DNA from: Herbaspirillum sp. SJZ106
GTDB taxonomy: Bacteria; Pseudomonadota; Gammaproteobacteria; Burkholderiales; Burkholderiaceae_D
NCBI RefSeq assembly: GCF_006715495.1
Contig: NZ_VFNI01000009.1
Span: forward strand, 1 to 64,000
Length of the DNA: 64,000 nucleotides
Direction of reading: 5' to 3'
In this document: in pieces, positions 45,141 through 52,918 of the stretch
How the letters are laid out: every line of letters begins with the position of its first letter
How positions within the stretch are numbered: the stretch's first letter is position 1
Program-made: the position numbers and the translations under genes
Notes under the pieces: generated by a model
Told to the model about the DNA's origin: nothing
Databases searched by the model: none
The model's input: only the letters and a program-made list of their open reading frames with translations

Positions 45141-45872
45141 CTATCCGGAAACAGGAATGAATTCCAGGTCGGCGGTGAAGCGATGCGTGTTCTCTCCGCT
45201 CCAGCTGCCTTCCGGGAAGGCGGCGAAGGCGGCGCGATTGATCGTTTTGCGCGCGGCGTCGTCGAGCAGCATGGAATTGGACGATTCATCGATGCCCAGA
45301 TCGACCACCGAGCCGTCGCGCTTCAACACGAACCAGACGCGCACCTTGCCTTGCGGCCTGAGCTGGCTGGCTTCGCGCCCGGTCGGATAGCGCTTGATGC
45401 TGTTGAGGTGGGCGCGCAGTTTGGCCACGTATTGCGATTCGGCGTTGGCGGTATTGGGTTGCGGCGCAGGCGCCGGCTGTGGGGCCGCCGGTTGCGGGGC
45501 TGCGGCAGGTGCGGGCGCCGATGGCGGCGCGGTGCTGGCAACCGCTTGGGGGAGCGCCGCCAATGGCGCGGGCCCCTGGGTCAGCGGGCGCTCCTGGGTT
45601 GGCGGGGCAGGCGTGGGTTTGGATGCCGGCACGGGTTTGGCCTGCGGCTTGGGCGGCTCGACCTTTTTCGGCGGTTCGGGCGGCGGTGGAGTTTCAATCT
45701 TGGGCGCCGGCAGGGCTTCTTCGAACAGCGCGATCTGCATCGGCGTCGGGTCTTCGTGGCGCTTGAGGCGCGTGCTTTGCTGCACGCCGGCCAGCACCAG
45801 CGCCAGCAGCACCAGCAGCGACGGCAGGCTTGCCAGCGATTCGCGGAAGCGGAAAAGGAAAGGCGTGCGCAT
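45141..45872 (-). CDS. tonB: TonB-like energy transducer
   Basis: The 243-residue protein has one N-terminal membrane anchor (LPSLLVLLALVLAGV), a long Pro/Lys/Ala-rich periplasmic linker (PPPPEPPKKVEPPKPQAKP and more), and a C-terminal TonB domain (about 150-240) with SIKRYPTGREASQLRPQGKVRV and AAFAAFPEGSW. It transmits proton-motive energy from ExbBD to the receptor encoded next. The histidine found in the membrane helix of E. coli TonB (His20) has no equivalent here. The ATG at 45872 lies 2 nt after the exbD stop; a GTG at 45878 that overlaps exbD is an alternative. Coupled translation with exbD is likely either way. Confidence 0.9.
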   Translation of the reverse strand: MRTPFLFRFRESLASLPSLLVLLALVLAGVQQSTRLKRHEDPTPMQIALFEEALPAPKIETPPPPEPPKKVEPPKPQAKPVPASKPTPAPPTQERPLTQGPAPLAALPQAVASTAPPSAPAPAAAPQPAAPQPAPAPQPNTANAESQYVAKLRAHLNSIKRYPTGREASQLRPQGKVRVWFVLKRDGSVVDLGIDESSNSMLLDDAARKTINRAAFAAFPEGSWSGENTHRFTADLEFIPVSG

Positions 45873-45874
45873 GG

Positions 45875-46279
45875 TCACTGCTTGCGGGTGGCGATCGAGA
45901 TCGAATCGAAGCCGCCGTGCTTGAGCTGGTCCATCACGTCGACCAGCTTTTGCACTTCCACGCCGCGGTCGCTGTTGATGATCAGGTTCAGCTTCTCGCC
46001 TTCCTTGGGGATCTGCTTGAGACGGGCCACCAGGCCGTCGACCGGCGTATCCTGGCCGTCCACCTGCAGCGCGTCCCTGGTGATGGTGATGATGGCCTTG
46101 GCCTGGGGCTTGAGGTCTTGCGCGGTGCTGGAGCCGGGGAGCTGGGTCTTCAGGCCGAGCGCGGGGATCACATTCATGCTGATGAGCACGAAAAACACCA
46201 GCAGGAACATCATCACGTCGATCATCGGAATGATCTCGACGCGGGCTTTTCGTTTCTTGGGTTCATCCCAGCTACGCAT
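45875..46279 (-). CDS. exbD: ExbD/TolR-family protein
   Basis: The 134-residue inner-membrane protein has a short basic N terminus and one transmembrane helix, EIIPMIDVMMFLLVFFVLIS. It carries the essential proton-path aspartate Asp21 (equivalent to Asp25 of E. coli ExbD). The periplasmic domain ends VQKLVDVMDQLKHGGFDSISIAT. It is the first gene of the Ton operon exbD-tonB-receptor-exbB-PLD. GAGGAG about 8 nt before the ATG at 46279 decides the start over an upstream in-frame ATG. Confidence 0.92.
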   Translation of the reverse strand: MRSWDEPKKRKARVEIIPMIDVMMFLLVFFVLISMNVIPALGLKTQLPGSSTAQDLKPQAKAIITITRDALQVDGQDTPVDGLVARLKQIPKEGEKLNLIINSDRGVEVQKLVDVMDQLKHGGFDSISIATRKQ

Positions 46280-46317
46280 GCTGCAACTCCTCGGAAGCAT
46301 TGTTATACGATCCATAA

Positions 46318-46336
46318 CGCTATAAGTTTTATAGCG
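46318..46336 (-). promoter_or_regulatory. Palindrome over the likely -10 region of the Ton operon
   Basis: CGCTATAA (46318-46325) and TTATAGCG (46329-46336) are a perfect 8-bp inverted repeat with a 3-nt centre, 39 nt upstream of exbD. On the minus strand it contains TATAAA, a possible -10 element, so a repressor bound here would block the operon. No Fur-like match is present. Confidence 0.5.
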
Positions 46337-46420
46337 ATGCGCAGCGTACCGAGAAATTATGTCGTGCGTATTACATCAACCGGGTTGGTGTAAGGATCTG
46401 TTGGCGAGGAAGGCGCGGAC

Positions 46421-47017
46421 TTACCTGCGCGGCAAGCGGATGAAGGACAGCAGGAATTTGAACAGATAGGCAACGATGATGGAGCCGGACAGATCGCCGA
46501 TCGACATCACGATCAGCCCGCTCCAGAAATGCGGGGAGACGCCGCGCATGACGAACCAGATCAGCTGGAACAGCGGGTTGGTCAGCGCATACAGCAGGAT
46601 GCAGGCCATCAGCCGGGTGGTGGTCAGGTTCGCCAGCGAGCGCCGCAAGTCCATGCCCGAAAGGGTGAAGCGGTAGGCGAGATAAGGCGCCGCCGCCGAG
46701 ATCAGGCAGTAGCCGGCAGCCGTGATGGGGTCATGCGGGAACAGCCGGTAAGTGGCGGCGGTGGCCAGCGAGCCCAGCAGCAACCCGGCGCAGCCGGCTT
46801 CGGCAAACAGCAGGGTGCAGATCAGCCGCACGCCGGCCGGCAGGTAGATCCAGGCGATGCCTTCGGTGAATTCGGTCTGGCGGAATAGCCATTCGTTGAG
46901 GCTGTAGAACAGGAAATAGCAAATGGCGGTGCCTGCCGCGGCGGCAAGGTGGGCGCGCAAGGTCGACTGGGGATTGGGCGAGGCATCCATGACGGCGCGT
47001 ATGTTACCGATTTCCAT
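46421..47017 (-). CDS. Integral membrane protein, MASE1-like region only
   Basis: The 198-residue protein has about five or six transmembrane helices (AAAAGTAICYFLFYSLNEWLF, the AWIYLPAGVRLICTLLF helix, GCAGLLLGSLATAATY and others). The LPAGVRL motif and overall pattern resemble the MASE1 sensory membrane module, which is normally fused to GGDEF or kinase domains. Here it stands alone with no output domain, and I cannot assign a function. The ATG at 47017 is preferred; an ATG at 46990 is possible. It is transcribed away from the MarR-like gene, with about 200 nt between them. Confidence 0.7.
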   Translation of the reverse strand: MEIGNIRAVMDASPNPQSTLRAHLAAAAGTAICYFLFYSLNEWLFRQTEFTEGIAWIYLPAGVRLICTLLFAEAGCAGLLLGSLATAATYRLFPHDPITAAGYCLISAAAPYLAYRFTLSGMDLRRSLANLTTTRLMACILLYALTNPLFQLIWFVMRGVSPHFWSGLIVMSIGDLSGSIIVAYLFKFLLSFIRLPRR

Positions 47018-47170
47018 GCTGCCCTGCAGCAGGCAATCCCGCGCTGTGGTGAAATCGCCCGCACGGCGCGGCGGAAAAGCGGGCAATGTTGCGCGATGGC
47101 GGCGGCGCGCGTATGATCCGCTATCGAATCTGGAACAATCTGGGCCAGATCGGCTGCCAGCAGCGATATA

Positions 47171-47212
47171 GCGAAACTAACAACGCGAAACTGACAACGC
47201 GACATCAACAGC
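47171..47212 (+). repeat. Three tandem 14-bp repeats just before the MarR-like gene
   Basis: GCGAAACTAACAAC (47171-47184), GCGAAACTGACAAC (47185-47198) and the more diverged GCGACATCAACAGC (47199-47212) lie in register. They end at the GTG/ATG start region (47213/47219). They could be binding sites or a replication-slippage tract. Confidence 0.7.
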
Positions 47213-47218
47213 GTGGCT

Positions 47219-47581
47219 ATGGGTAAAGACAAGAGGCCTGCGGATATCTATCTGCGTTTCCTGCAATTGGCCGATGCATTACGGGGATTGCCTTCCTTGG
47301 CATCGCTGGATCCGCTGGAAGACCGGATCCTGGCGTTCATCGCCCGTGCCGGCCAGGAGCAGCAGCGCCTGTCGGTGCGCGACCTGATGGCGCAGAGCGA
47401 ATTCGGCTCGCCGGCGATGCTGCATACCCGCCTCAAGTCGATGCGGGAAAAAGGCTGGATCGTGCTGGCCGACACCGAAGACCCGCGTCGCAAGCAGGTC
47501 GAACTGAGCCAGGCCGCCTGGCTGCATTTCGACAAGCTCTCCAAATGCCTGGTGCAGGCAACCCGCAACGCCGACGACTGA
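47219..47581 (+). CDS. Small MarR-like winged-helix regulator
   Basis: The 120-residue protein has the MarR-type winged helix: DLMAQSEFGSPAMLHTRLKSMREKGWIVLADTEDPRRKQ carries the recognition helix and the wing with the conserved DPR. Only short helices flank it. The family usually acts as a dimeric repressor released by small molecules. The start could be the GTG at 47213 or the ATG at 47219, and no clear ribosome-binding site is visible. Instead three 14-bp tandem repeats fill the leader. The gene stands between a divergent membrane-protein gene and an Hsp70-like gene, either of which could be a target. Confidence 0.75.
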   Translation: MGKDKRPADIYLRFLQLADALRGLPSLASLDPLEDRILAFIARAGQEQQRLSVRDLMAQSEFGSPAMLHTRLKSMREKGWIVLADTEDPRRKQVELSQAAWLHFDKLSKCLVQATRNADD

Positions 47582-47995
47582 ATTCCCGCGCGCCATCGCC
47601 TGCGCGCATTTTCTTGCCATCCCCGCATCACCTCCCGCATCGTCACACGGGCGACGCATCCGGCCGCCGCGCGCGACGCCTTTGCCGCCTCCGCCATGGC
47701 GGCGCAGTCGCTGCTGCTGACCGGCGTGCGACTGCAAGACGGCGGCCACGGTTTTTTCCTGGTCAACATGCCGGTCAACTTCGACCTGCAGGAAAGCGGC
47801 AGCGGGTTTTCGCCAATGATGCCGGAGCGGCAGGCGCGTCGCTCCGGCATTGTCATTTGGCGGGCGCGTATCGTGTTGCCGACAAGGAAACATGGCCCGG
47901 CGGCATGTTGCTTGCTTTGAACACGGCGGCAATGCCGTGCAGACAAGCATGCCCCTTTTCTATATGATTGCCGGCCCAAAATGAAGGAGTAATCG
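47582..47995 (+). other. Intergenic region with one strong hairpin
   Basis: This region of about 410 nt has no coding sequence I can support; short open frames here have no ribosome-binding sites or family features. ATGCCGGAGCG (47819-47829) pairs with CGCTCCGGCAT (47840-47850) across 10 nt and may terminate the MarR-like transcript. GGAG at about 47986 belongs to the Hsp70-like gene. Confidence 0.5.
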
Positions 47996-49252
47996 ATGGC
48001 CAACGCATGCGGGGTGGATTTCGGCACCTCCAATTCCACCGTCGGCTGGCTGCGTCCCGATGCGGGCCAGTCCCTGCTGCTGCCGCTGGAAGACGGCCGG
48101 GCGACGCTGCCATCGGTGGTGTTCTTCAACGCCGACGAAAACGAATTCAGCTACGGCCGCAGCGGCCTGAACGAATACCTGTCCGGTTATGAAGGCCGCC
48201 TGATGCGTTCGCTGAAGAGCCTGCTCGGCTCCGGCGCCATCGACGGCCAGACCGAGGTCGGCGGCCGGGCCTTGCCTTACCGCGGCCTGCTGGCGCAATT
48301 CATCGGCGAACTGAAGAAGCGCGCCGAACGCGCCGCCGGCACATCCTTCTCGCGCGTGGTGATGGGGCGTCCGGTGCATTTCGTCGACGACGACCTGGCC
48401 GCCGACCAACTGGCGCAGGATACGCTGGAAGAAATCGCGCGCAGCGTCGGCTTCACCGATATCGAATTCCAGTTCGAACCGATCGCCGCCGCCTTCGATT
48501 ACGAGTCGCGCATCGACGGCGAAGAGCTGGTGCTGATCGCCGACATCGGCGGCGGCACCTCGGACTTTTCGCTGGTGCGCCTGTCGCCGCAGCGCGCGGC
48601 GCGCCAGGAGCGGCGCGACGATATCCTGGCCAACGGCGGCGTGCACATCGGCGGCACCGACTTCGACAAATATTTCAGCCTGTCCTGCGTAATGCCGTTG
48701 CTGGGCCTGGGCGGTCGCCTGGCTGGCAACGCCGAGGTGCCCTCCAGCTATTACTTCAACCTCGCTACCTGGCACACCATCAACCAGCTTTACACGCGCA
48801 AGACCTGGCAGCAATTGCAGGATGTGGCGCGCGAAGCGGTTGACCGCGAGCGCTTCGCGCGCCTGCTCGACGTGGTGGAGCAGCGCTGCGGCCACTGGCT
48901 GGCGCTGCAGGTGGAAGGCGGCAAGATCGCCCTGTCCTCGCAAGAATCCGCCACGCTGGACCTGCAGCGCCTGCGTCCGGCGCAAACGCTGGAACTGAAC
49001 CGTGCCGATTTCGATACCGCCGTTGAGCACCTGGTGCAATCGGTCGAGCAGACGGTCTCGGGCCTGCTGCGCCAGGCCGGACTGCGTGCGTCCGATATCG
49101 ACAGCGTGTTCTTCACCGGTGGCTCTTCCGGCGTGAACCTGCTGCGCCAGCGCATCGGGGCGCTGGTGCCGGATGCCAAACATGTTGAGGGGGATTTGTT
49201 TGGCAGTATCGGTAGTGGTTTGGCAATTGATGCTGCGCGTAAGTTTGGCTAG
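47996..49252 (+). CDS. YegD-like Hsp70-family ATPase without substrate-binding domain
   Basis: This 418-residue actin-fold protein has the Hsp70 nucleotide-binding signatures. The phosphate-1 loop is VDFGTSNSTVG near the N terminus, phosphate-2 is IADIGGGTSDFS, and the adenosine site is VFFTGGSSGVNLL. It stops after the ATPase domain, so the peptide-binding domain and lid of DnaK are missing. This is as in E. coli YegD, whose role is poorly known. An inserted region at about 235-330 is specific to this group. GGAG lies before the ATG. Downstream is a long palindromic intergenic repeat. Confidence 0.88.
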   Translation: MANACGVDFGTSNSTVGWLRPDAGQSLLLPLEDGRATLPSVVFFNADENEFSYGRSGLNEYLSGYEGRLMRSLKSLLGSGAIDGQTEVGGRALPYRGLLAQFIGELKKRAERAAGTSFSRVVMGRPVHFVDDDLAADQLAQDTLEEIARSVGFTDIEFQFEPIAAAFDYESRIDGEELVLIADIGGGTSDFSLVRLSPQRAARQERRDDILANGGVHIGGTDFDKYFSLSCVMPLLGLGGRLAGNAEVPSSYYFNLATWHTINQLYTRKTWQQLQDVAREAVDRERFARLLDVVEQRCGHWLALQVEGGKIALSSQESATLDLQRLRPAQTLELNRADFDTAVEHLVQSVEQTVSGLLRQAGLRASDIDSVFFTGGSSGVNLLRQRIGALVPDAKHVEGDLFGSIGSGLAIDAARKFG

Positions 49253-49281
49253 ATTGTTGGGTGTCTGGAGTTTGATGTTTT

Positions 49282-49935
49282 TTGGGTAGTCTGGTCTTGC
49301 TTCATGCAGATGTACTGGTTCTATGCTTTTCTTTCTCCGGTCGGAGCGGAGCGCCGGGAGCGGCCCGGCAGCCGCTCACTTTCTTTGCTTCGCCAAAGAA
49401 AGTAAGCAAAGAAAGGCGACCCCTAAGTGCCAGCCCCTTCGGGGTACCCGTTGGAGCGTCATGAAAAATGGGCGAGGCAGAGTCGCTACGCTCCGACTGC
49501 CTCGCTGATCCATTTTTCATGACACTCCAACGGCTGGCCCACAAGGGGAGAAAACCTGGACGCCTCGCCTGCGGCATCGGGCTTGGGAGGGGAGTTGCGC
49601 GTTGGCGCCATTCCTTGAACCAAGCCAGTCGCAAGCACCGCGATGCCGAAGGCGAGCCGGACAAGACGTCGCATCTAACCAGCCGGCGGATCGGGCAAAA
49701 AAATGGATCAGAAAAGCAGTCGGAGCGAAGCGACTCTGCTTTTCCCATTTTTTTGTCCGATCCGTCGGGAACCCCGAAGGGGCTGGGTAGTTGCGTCGCC
49801 TTCTTTTGCTTACTTTTCTTGGCGAGACAAGAAAAGTGAGCGGCTGCCGGGCCGCCCCCGGCGCTCCGCTGCGACCGGAGAAAGATAAGCATAGAGCCAG
49901 TACATCTGCACGTAGCAAGAGCAGACTACCCAACA
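49282..49935. repeat. 650-nt imperfect palindromic intergenic element with nested hairpins
   Basis: The sequence folds back on itself about position 49608. Matching pairs include GCAGATGTACTGG (49306-49318 with 49897-49909), a 20-nt block at 49361-49380 with 49835-49854, CAGCCCCTTCGGGGT (49431-49445 with 49771-49785) and a 16-nt pair near the centre (49564-49579 with 49641-49656). Each arm also holds its own hairpin: 49449-49471 with 49510-49532, and 49688-49706 with 49745-49763. Sequence between the pairs is diverged but mostly in register. Short open frames inside read SGRSGAPGAARQPLTF and similar in several frames, as repeats do. No gene is supported. Confidence 0.88.
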
Positions 49936-50091
49936 AAACCTCAATTCAACACACCAACACGCAGCAAGACCAAACTACCCAAAGCTCGTACACCAACATA
50001 GCCCAATGCCATTCAACGATTAAGCATTTCATAAAATCATGAAACCGGCAGCACGGCTATCCATATACAATGCGCCGATCGTGACTCCAGG

Positions 50092-50955
50092 ATGGCCCGC
50101 CCGCACTTCATGAGACCTTCTTCCGAATCCTTCGTGCGCCGCGTGCGCAGCAAGCTTGATGAACTGTCGGCCACCGAGCGCCAGCTGGCGGATTTCCTGC
50201 TGGAGTTTCCCGGCGAGCTGGCCAGTTATGCCGGCAACGAGCTGGCGCAGCTGGCCGGCGTGTCGCCGTCGACGGTGAGCCGCTTCATCCGCCACATCGG
50301 CTACGACAGTTATGAAGAGGCGCGCCGCCACGTGCGCGAGGAGCAGGAAGTCGGTTCGCCGCTGTTCCAGCCATCCTCGGGCGCGGCGCGCCATGTCAGA
50401 TCGGTGGCGGCGCATTTCCAGCAATCGCAGGCCAACCTGGCCGGCACCTTCGAACGCCTGTCCGACGCTACCATGGCCGAGATCGCCAAGGCCATCGCCG
50501 GCGCGCCGCAGGTGCTGGTGTTCGGCAGCCGCAGCAGCCATGCCTTCGCGGTCTACCTGCGCTGGCAGATCATCCAGGTGCTGCCGCGCGTGACCGCCAT
50601 CCCCGGTCCCGGCGAGACGCTGGCCGAACATACCGCCGGCCTGAGCGAGCGCGATTGCGTGATCGTGTTCGGCACGCGCCGCCAGACGCGCCAGATGGAA
50701 CGCGTGCTGGATGCCGCCAGCCGCGCCGGCGCCCGCATCCTCTATATCAGCGACCAGGCCTCGCCCGATTACGCCGGCGCCACCTGGTCGCTGCAATGCC
50801 AGTGCCGCGGCCCCGGTTCGCTGGATAACCACGTGGCCGTGATGGCCCTGTGCGACCTGCTGGCCACCATGGTCATCGACGCCAGCGGCGCGGCCGGGCG
50901 CAAGCGCCTGGCGGCCGTGGAGCAGGGCCATGACGAGCTGGACGACTTCGGCTGA
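50092..50955 (+). CDS. MurR/RpiR-family transcriptional regulator
   Basis: The 287-residue protein has the RpiR HTH domain at the N terminus (LSATERQLADFLLEFPGELAS, then LAQLAGVSPSTVSRFIRHIG) and a SIS sugar-isomerase-like domain at about 125-260 (VLVFGSRSSHAFAVYLRWQ, DCVIVFGTRRQTRQ). Family members sense phosphosugars or other small metabolites through SIS. It is followed on the same strand by an MFS transporter and a racemase-family gene, whose shared upstream region carries palindromes fitting an RpiR operator. CCAGG lies just before the ATG at 50092; another ATG at 50110 is possible. Confidence 0.88.
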   Translation: MARPHFMRPSSESFVRRVRSKLDELSATERQLADFLLEFPGELASYAGNELAQLAGVSPSTVSRFIRHIGYDSYEEARRHVREEQEVGSPLFQPSSGAARHVRSVAAHFQQSQANLAGTFERLSDATMAEIAKAIAGAPQVLVFGSRSSHAFAVYLRWQIIQVLPRVTAIPGPGETLAEHTAGLSERDCVIVFGTRRQTRQMERVLDAASRAGARILYISDQASPDYAGATWSLQCQCRGPGSLDNHVAVMALCDLLATMVIDASGAAGRKRLAAVEQGHDELDDFG

Positions 50956-51257
50956 ACGTTTCTCCCTCCAGTTTCCTGCCTGGAATTGGGATTTCAGCAT
51001 GCCGGGCAGATTGAATCCCCATTTTCTTCCAGGCGCCGCACGCTGCCGGTGCGGCGGCGCGGCTGGCTTCACCAATTGAAGGCGGCCAGCGTCGGGAAGA
51101 CTTGCGCCCGGGCAAAGGACTCTCCCGTCTCCCATCCTGCGGATTCGGCGCGATTGCGCCTCCGGCGTGGGTTTTGCGCCATCCGCATCAGCGCCATTGC
51201 GACAATGGCATACCAGCCCCGATGCTGGCACGGCGATTGCTATATGCCTCTCAGGAA
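50956..51257 (+). other. Intergenic region with a large imperfect hairpin
   Basis: No gene is supported in this stretch. GCCTGGAA (50978-50985) pairs with TTCCAGGC (51027-51034), and inside it TGGGATT pairs with AATCCC(C)A, giving a long interrupted stem that may end the RpiR transcript. The rest is unremarkable until the AT-rich operator zone at 51258. Confidence 0.5.
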
Positions 51258-51304
51258 TGAAATTTAAATTTCAGTAAAAAATTAATTCTGAAATTGTCAT
51301 TCCA
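51258..51304 (+). promoter_or_regulatory. Two phased palindromes, candidate RpiR operators for the MFS/racemase operon
   Basis: TGAAATTTAAATTTCA (51258-51273) is a perfect 16-bp palindrome. A second site, TGAAATTGTCATTCCA (51289-51304), matches it at 12 of 16 positions, 31 nt further on, which is three helical turns. RpiR-family operators are commonly GAAA...TTTC palindromes, and an RpiR gene is adjacent. Confidence 0.6.
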
Positions 51305-51436
51305 TTTGTCGACGCGGTGGACTAAAGTAAGTTACGCAGCGGCGGCCGTATCGGTCGCCGGGTTCCACAGCCATGACGCAGTAGCAAGAATCGAAGCATG
51401 ACTTTCGTTTGCCATCCCACGCACGAGGAGCTGACC

Positions 51437-52882
51437 ATGGCCGGACCCACACTTTCATCGCCGGATACCCCGCGCATCGCCGAGCTGGACGGCGCGCTGG
51501 ACAAGATCGGCGTCACCCGTTCGCACCACACCATCATTTTCCTGATCCTGATCGGTTGCCTGTTCGACAGTTTCGAGCAGAACGCCATCGGCCTGGTCGG
51601 CCCCATGCTCAAGCAGCAATGGGGGCTCACCACCGCCGACATCGGTTTGCTGAATACCGTCACCTTCGCCAGCGCCGCCATCGGCCGCATCGTCTCCGGC
51701 CTGGTGGCCGACCGCTACGGCCGCCGCGTGATGCTGAGCCTGGACCTGTTGCTGTTTACGCTGGGCGCCGGCATCTGCGCGCTGGCGCCGGACCTGACGG
51801 TCATGGCCATCGGCCGCGCCATCGTCGGCTTCGGCCTGGGCGGCGAGATCGCCATCGCCGTCACCATGCTGGCCGAGTTCTGTTCCAGCAAGTTCCGCGG
51901 CACCGCGGTGGGGCTGGTCAACGTGGGCGCCGGCGGCCTGGGCAACTTCCTGGCGCCGGCCTTCGGCCTGCTGGTGTTTACCCTGTTCCCCGGCGAGAAC
52001 AGCTGGCGCTGGCTGTTCTTCTGCCTGATGGTGCCGGCCCTGCTGGGCGCGTTCTACCGCCGCTATATCCCGGAAACGCCGCGCTTCTTGCTGTCGCGGC
52101 ACAAGATCGCCGAAACCAACCAGGTGTTGTCGCGCCTGGCCAGCGGCAAGCTGTCCGGCCCCGCGCCTGAAGCGACGGCGTGGATCGCCGACGATGGCTG
52201 CCGCGAGCAGGCCGCGCGCGTGAAGGTGCGCTCGATGGAAATCTTCCAGGGCCCGCTGGCGCGCCGCACCGTGCCGCTGTGCATCGCCATCTGGATGACC
52301 TATGGCGCGCAGATATCGGTGCTCACGCTGATGCCGACCATCCTGGTCAGCCTGGGCTACAGCATGTCCAAGAGCCTGCTGTTTACGATGGTGATGCAAA
52401 GCGGCAGCCTGCTGGGCGCGATCGCCGCCTCGGCCTTCGGCTTCCACATGCCGCGCAAGCGCGTGCTGACCGTGGGCGCGGTGTGCGCCTGTGCGGCGGC
52501 GCTGGCGATCGGTTTCGTGGCCAAGAACATCGCCATGATCCTGGTGGCCGGCGCGGTGTTCCAGTTCTTCGTGCTGCTGTTGAACACCACCATCTGGATC
52601 TTCGCCCCAGAGCTGTATCCGACCCGCGTGCGCGCCTTCGGCACCGCCTTCATCCTGGCGACCGGCACGGCCGCCGGCGCCTTCATGCCGCTGGCGGCGG
52701 GGCGCCTGTTCGACGCCTTCGGCCTGGCCGGCGTGTTCGGCATGATCGCGGCGATGTATGCCATCTTCACCATCGCGGTGCGTACCGTGCCGGAAACCTA
52801 CGGCAAGTCGCCCGACGCGCCGTTGGCGGATGGACCGGAGCAGGCCCCGGTCGAAGCCGCCGCGCTCGCCGGCCGCGGTTGA
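51437..52882 (+). CDS. MFS transporter (metabolite:H+ symporter type)
   Basis: The 481-residue protein has 12 predicted transmembrane helices and the major facilitator signature between helices 2 and 3 (GLVADRYGRR). The sugar-porter-like RYIPETPRFLLSR follows helix 6, and APELYPTRVRAFG lies in the second half. This pattern is shared with aromatic-acid and niacin-type symporters. It probably imports an organic acid or a related small molecule. GAGGAG lies 7 nt before the ATG at 51437, which decides the start over an upstream frame. It is followed after 36 nt by a racemase-family gene, forming a two-gene operon downstream of putative RpiR sites. Confidence 0.88.
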   Translation: MAGPTLSSPDTPRIAELDGALDKIGVTRSHHTIIFLILIGCLFDSFEQNAIGLVGPMLKQQWGLTTADIGLLNTVTFASAAIGRIVSGLVADRYGRRVMLSLDLLLFTLGAGICALAPDLTVMAIGRAIVGFGLGGEIAIAVTMLAEFCSSKFRGTAVGLVNVGAGGLGNFLAPAFGLLVFTLFPGENSWRWLFFCLMVPALLGAFYRRYIPETPRFLLSRHKIAETNQVLSRLASGKLSGPAPEATAWIADDGCREQAARVKVRSMEIFQGPLARRTVPLCIAIWMTYGAQISVLTLMPTILVSLGYSMSKSLLFTMVMQSGSLLGAIAASAFGFHMPRKRVLTVGAVCACAAALAIGFVAKNIAMILVAGAVFQFFVLLLNTTIWIFAPELYPTRVRAFGTAFILATGTAAGAFMPLAAGRLFDAFGLAGVFGMIAAMYAIFTIAVRTVPETYGKSPDAPLADGPEQAPVEAAALAGRG

Positions 52883-52918
52883 TGCCGCCGCATTGAATCT
52901 ACTTAACCCGAGCCGAGC

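Noticed and set aside
45072..46420. Fur box upstream of the Ton operon
   Set aside because: No reasonable match to the Fur consensus in the leader or before the receptor; the only symmetric element is the CGCTATAA palindrome.
47696..47920. 74-codon plus-strand frame before the Hsp70-like gene
   Set aside because: It has no ribosome-binding site, spans a strong hairpin, and has no recognisable features; likely chance.
49302..49936. Several 60-200-codon frames on both strands between the Hsp70-like and RpiR genes
   Set aside because: They are readings of the palindromic repeat in multiple frames, with no ribosome-binding sites and mirrored peptides.
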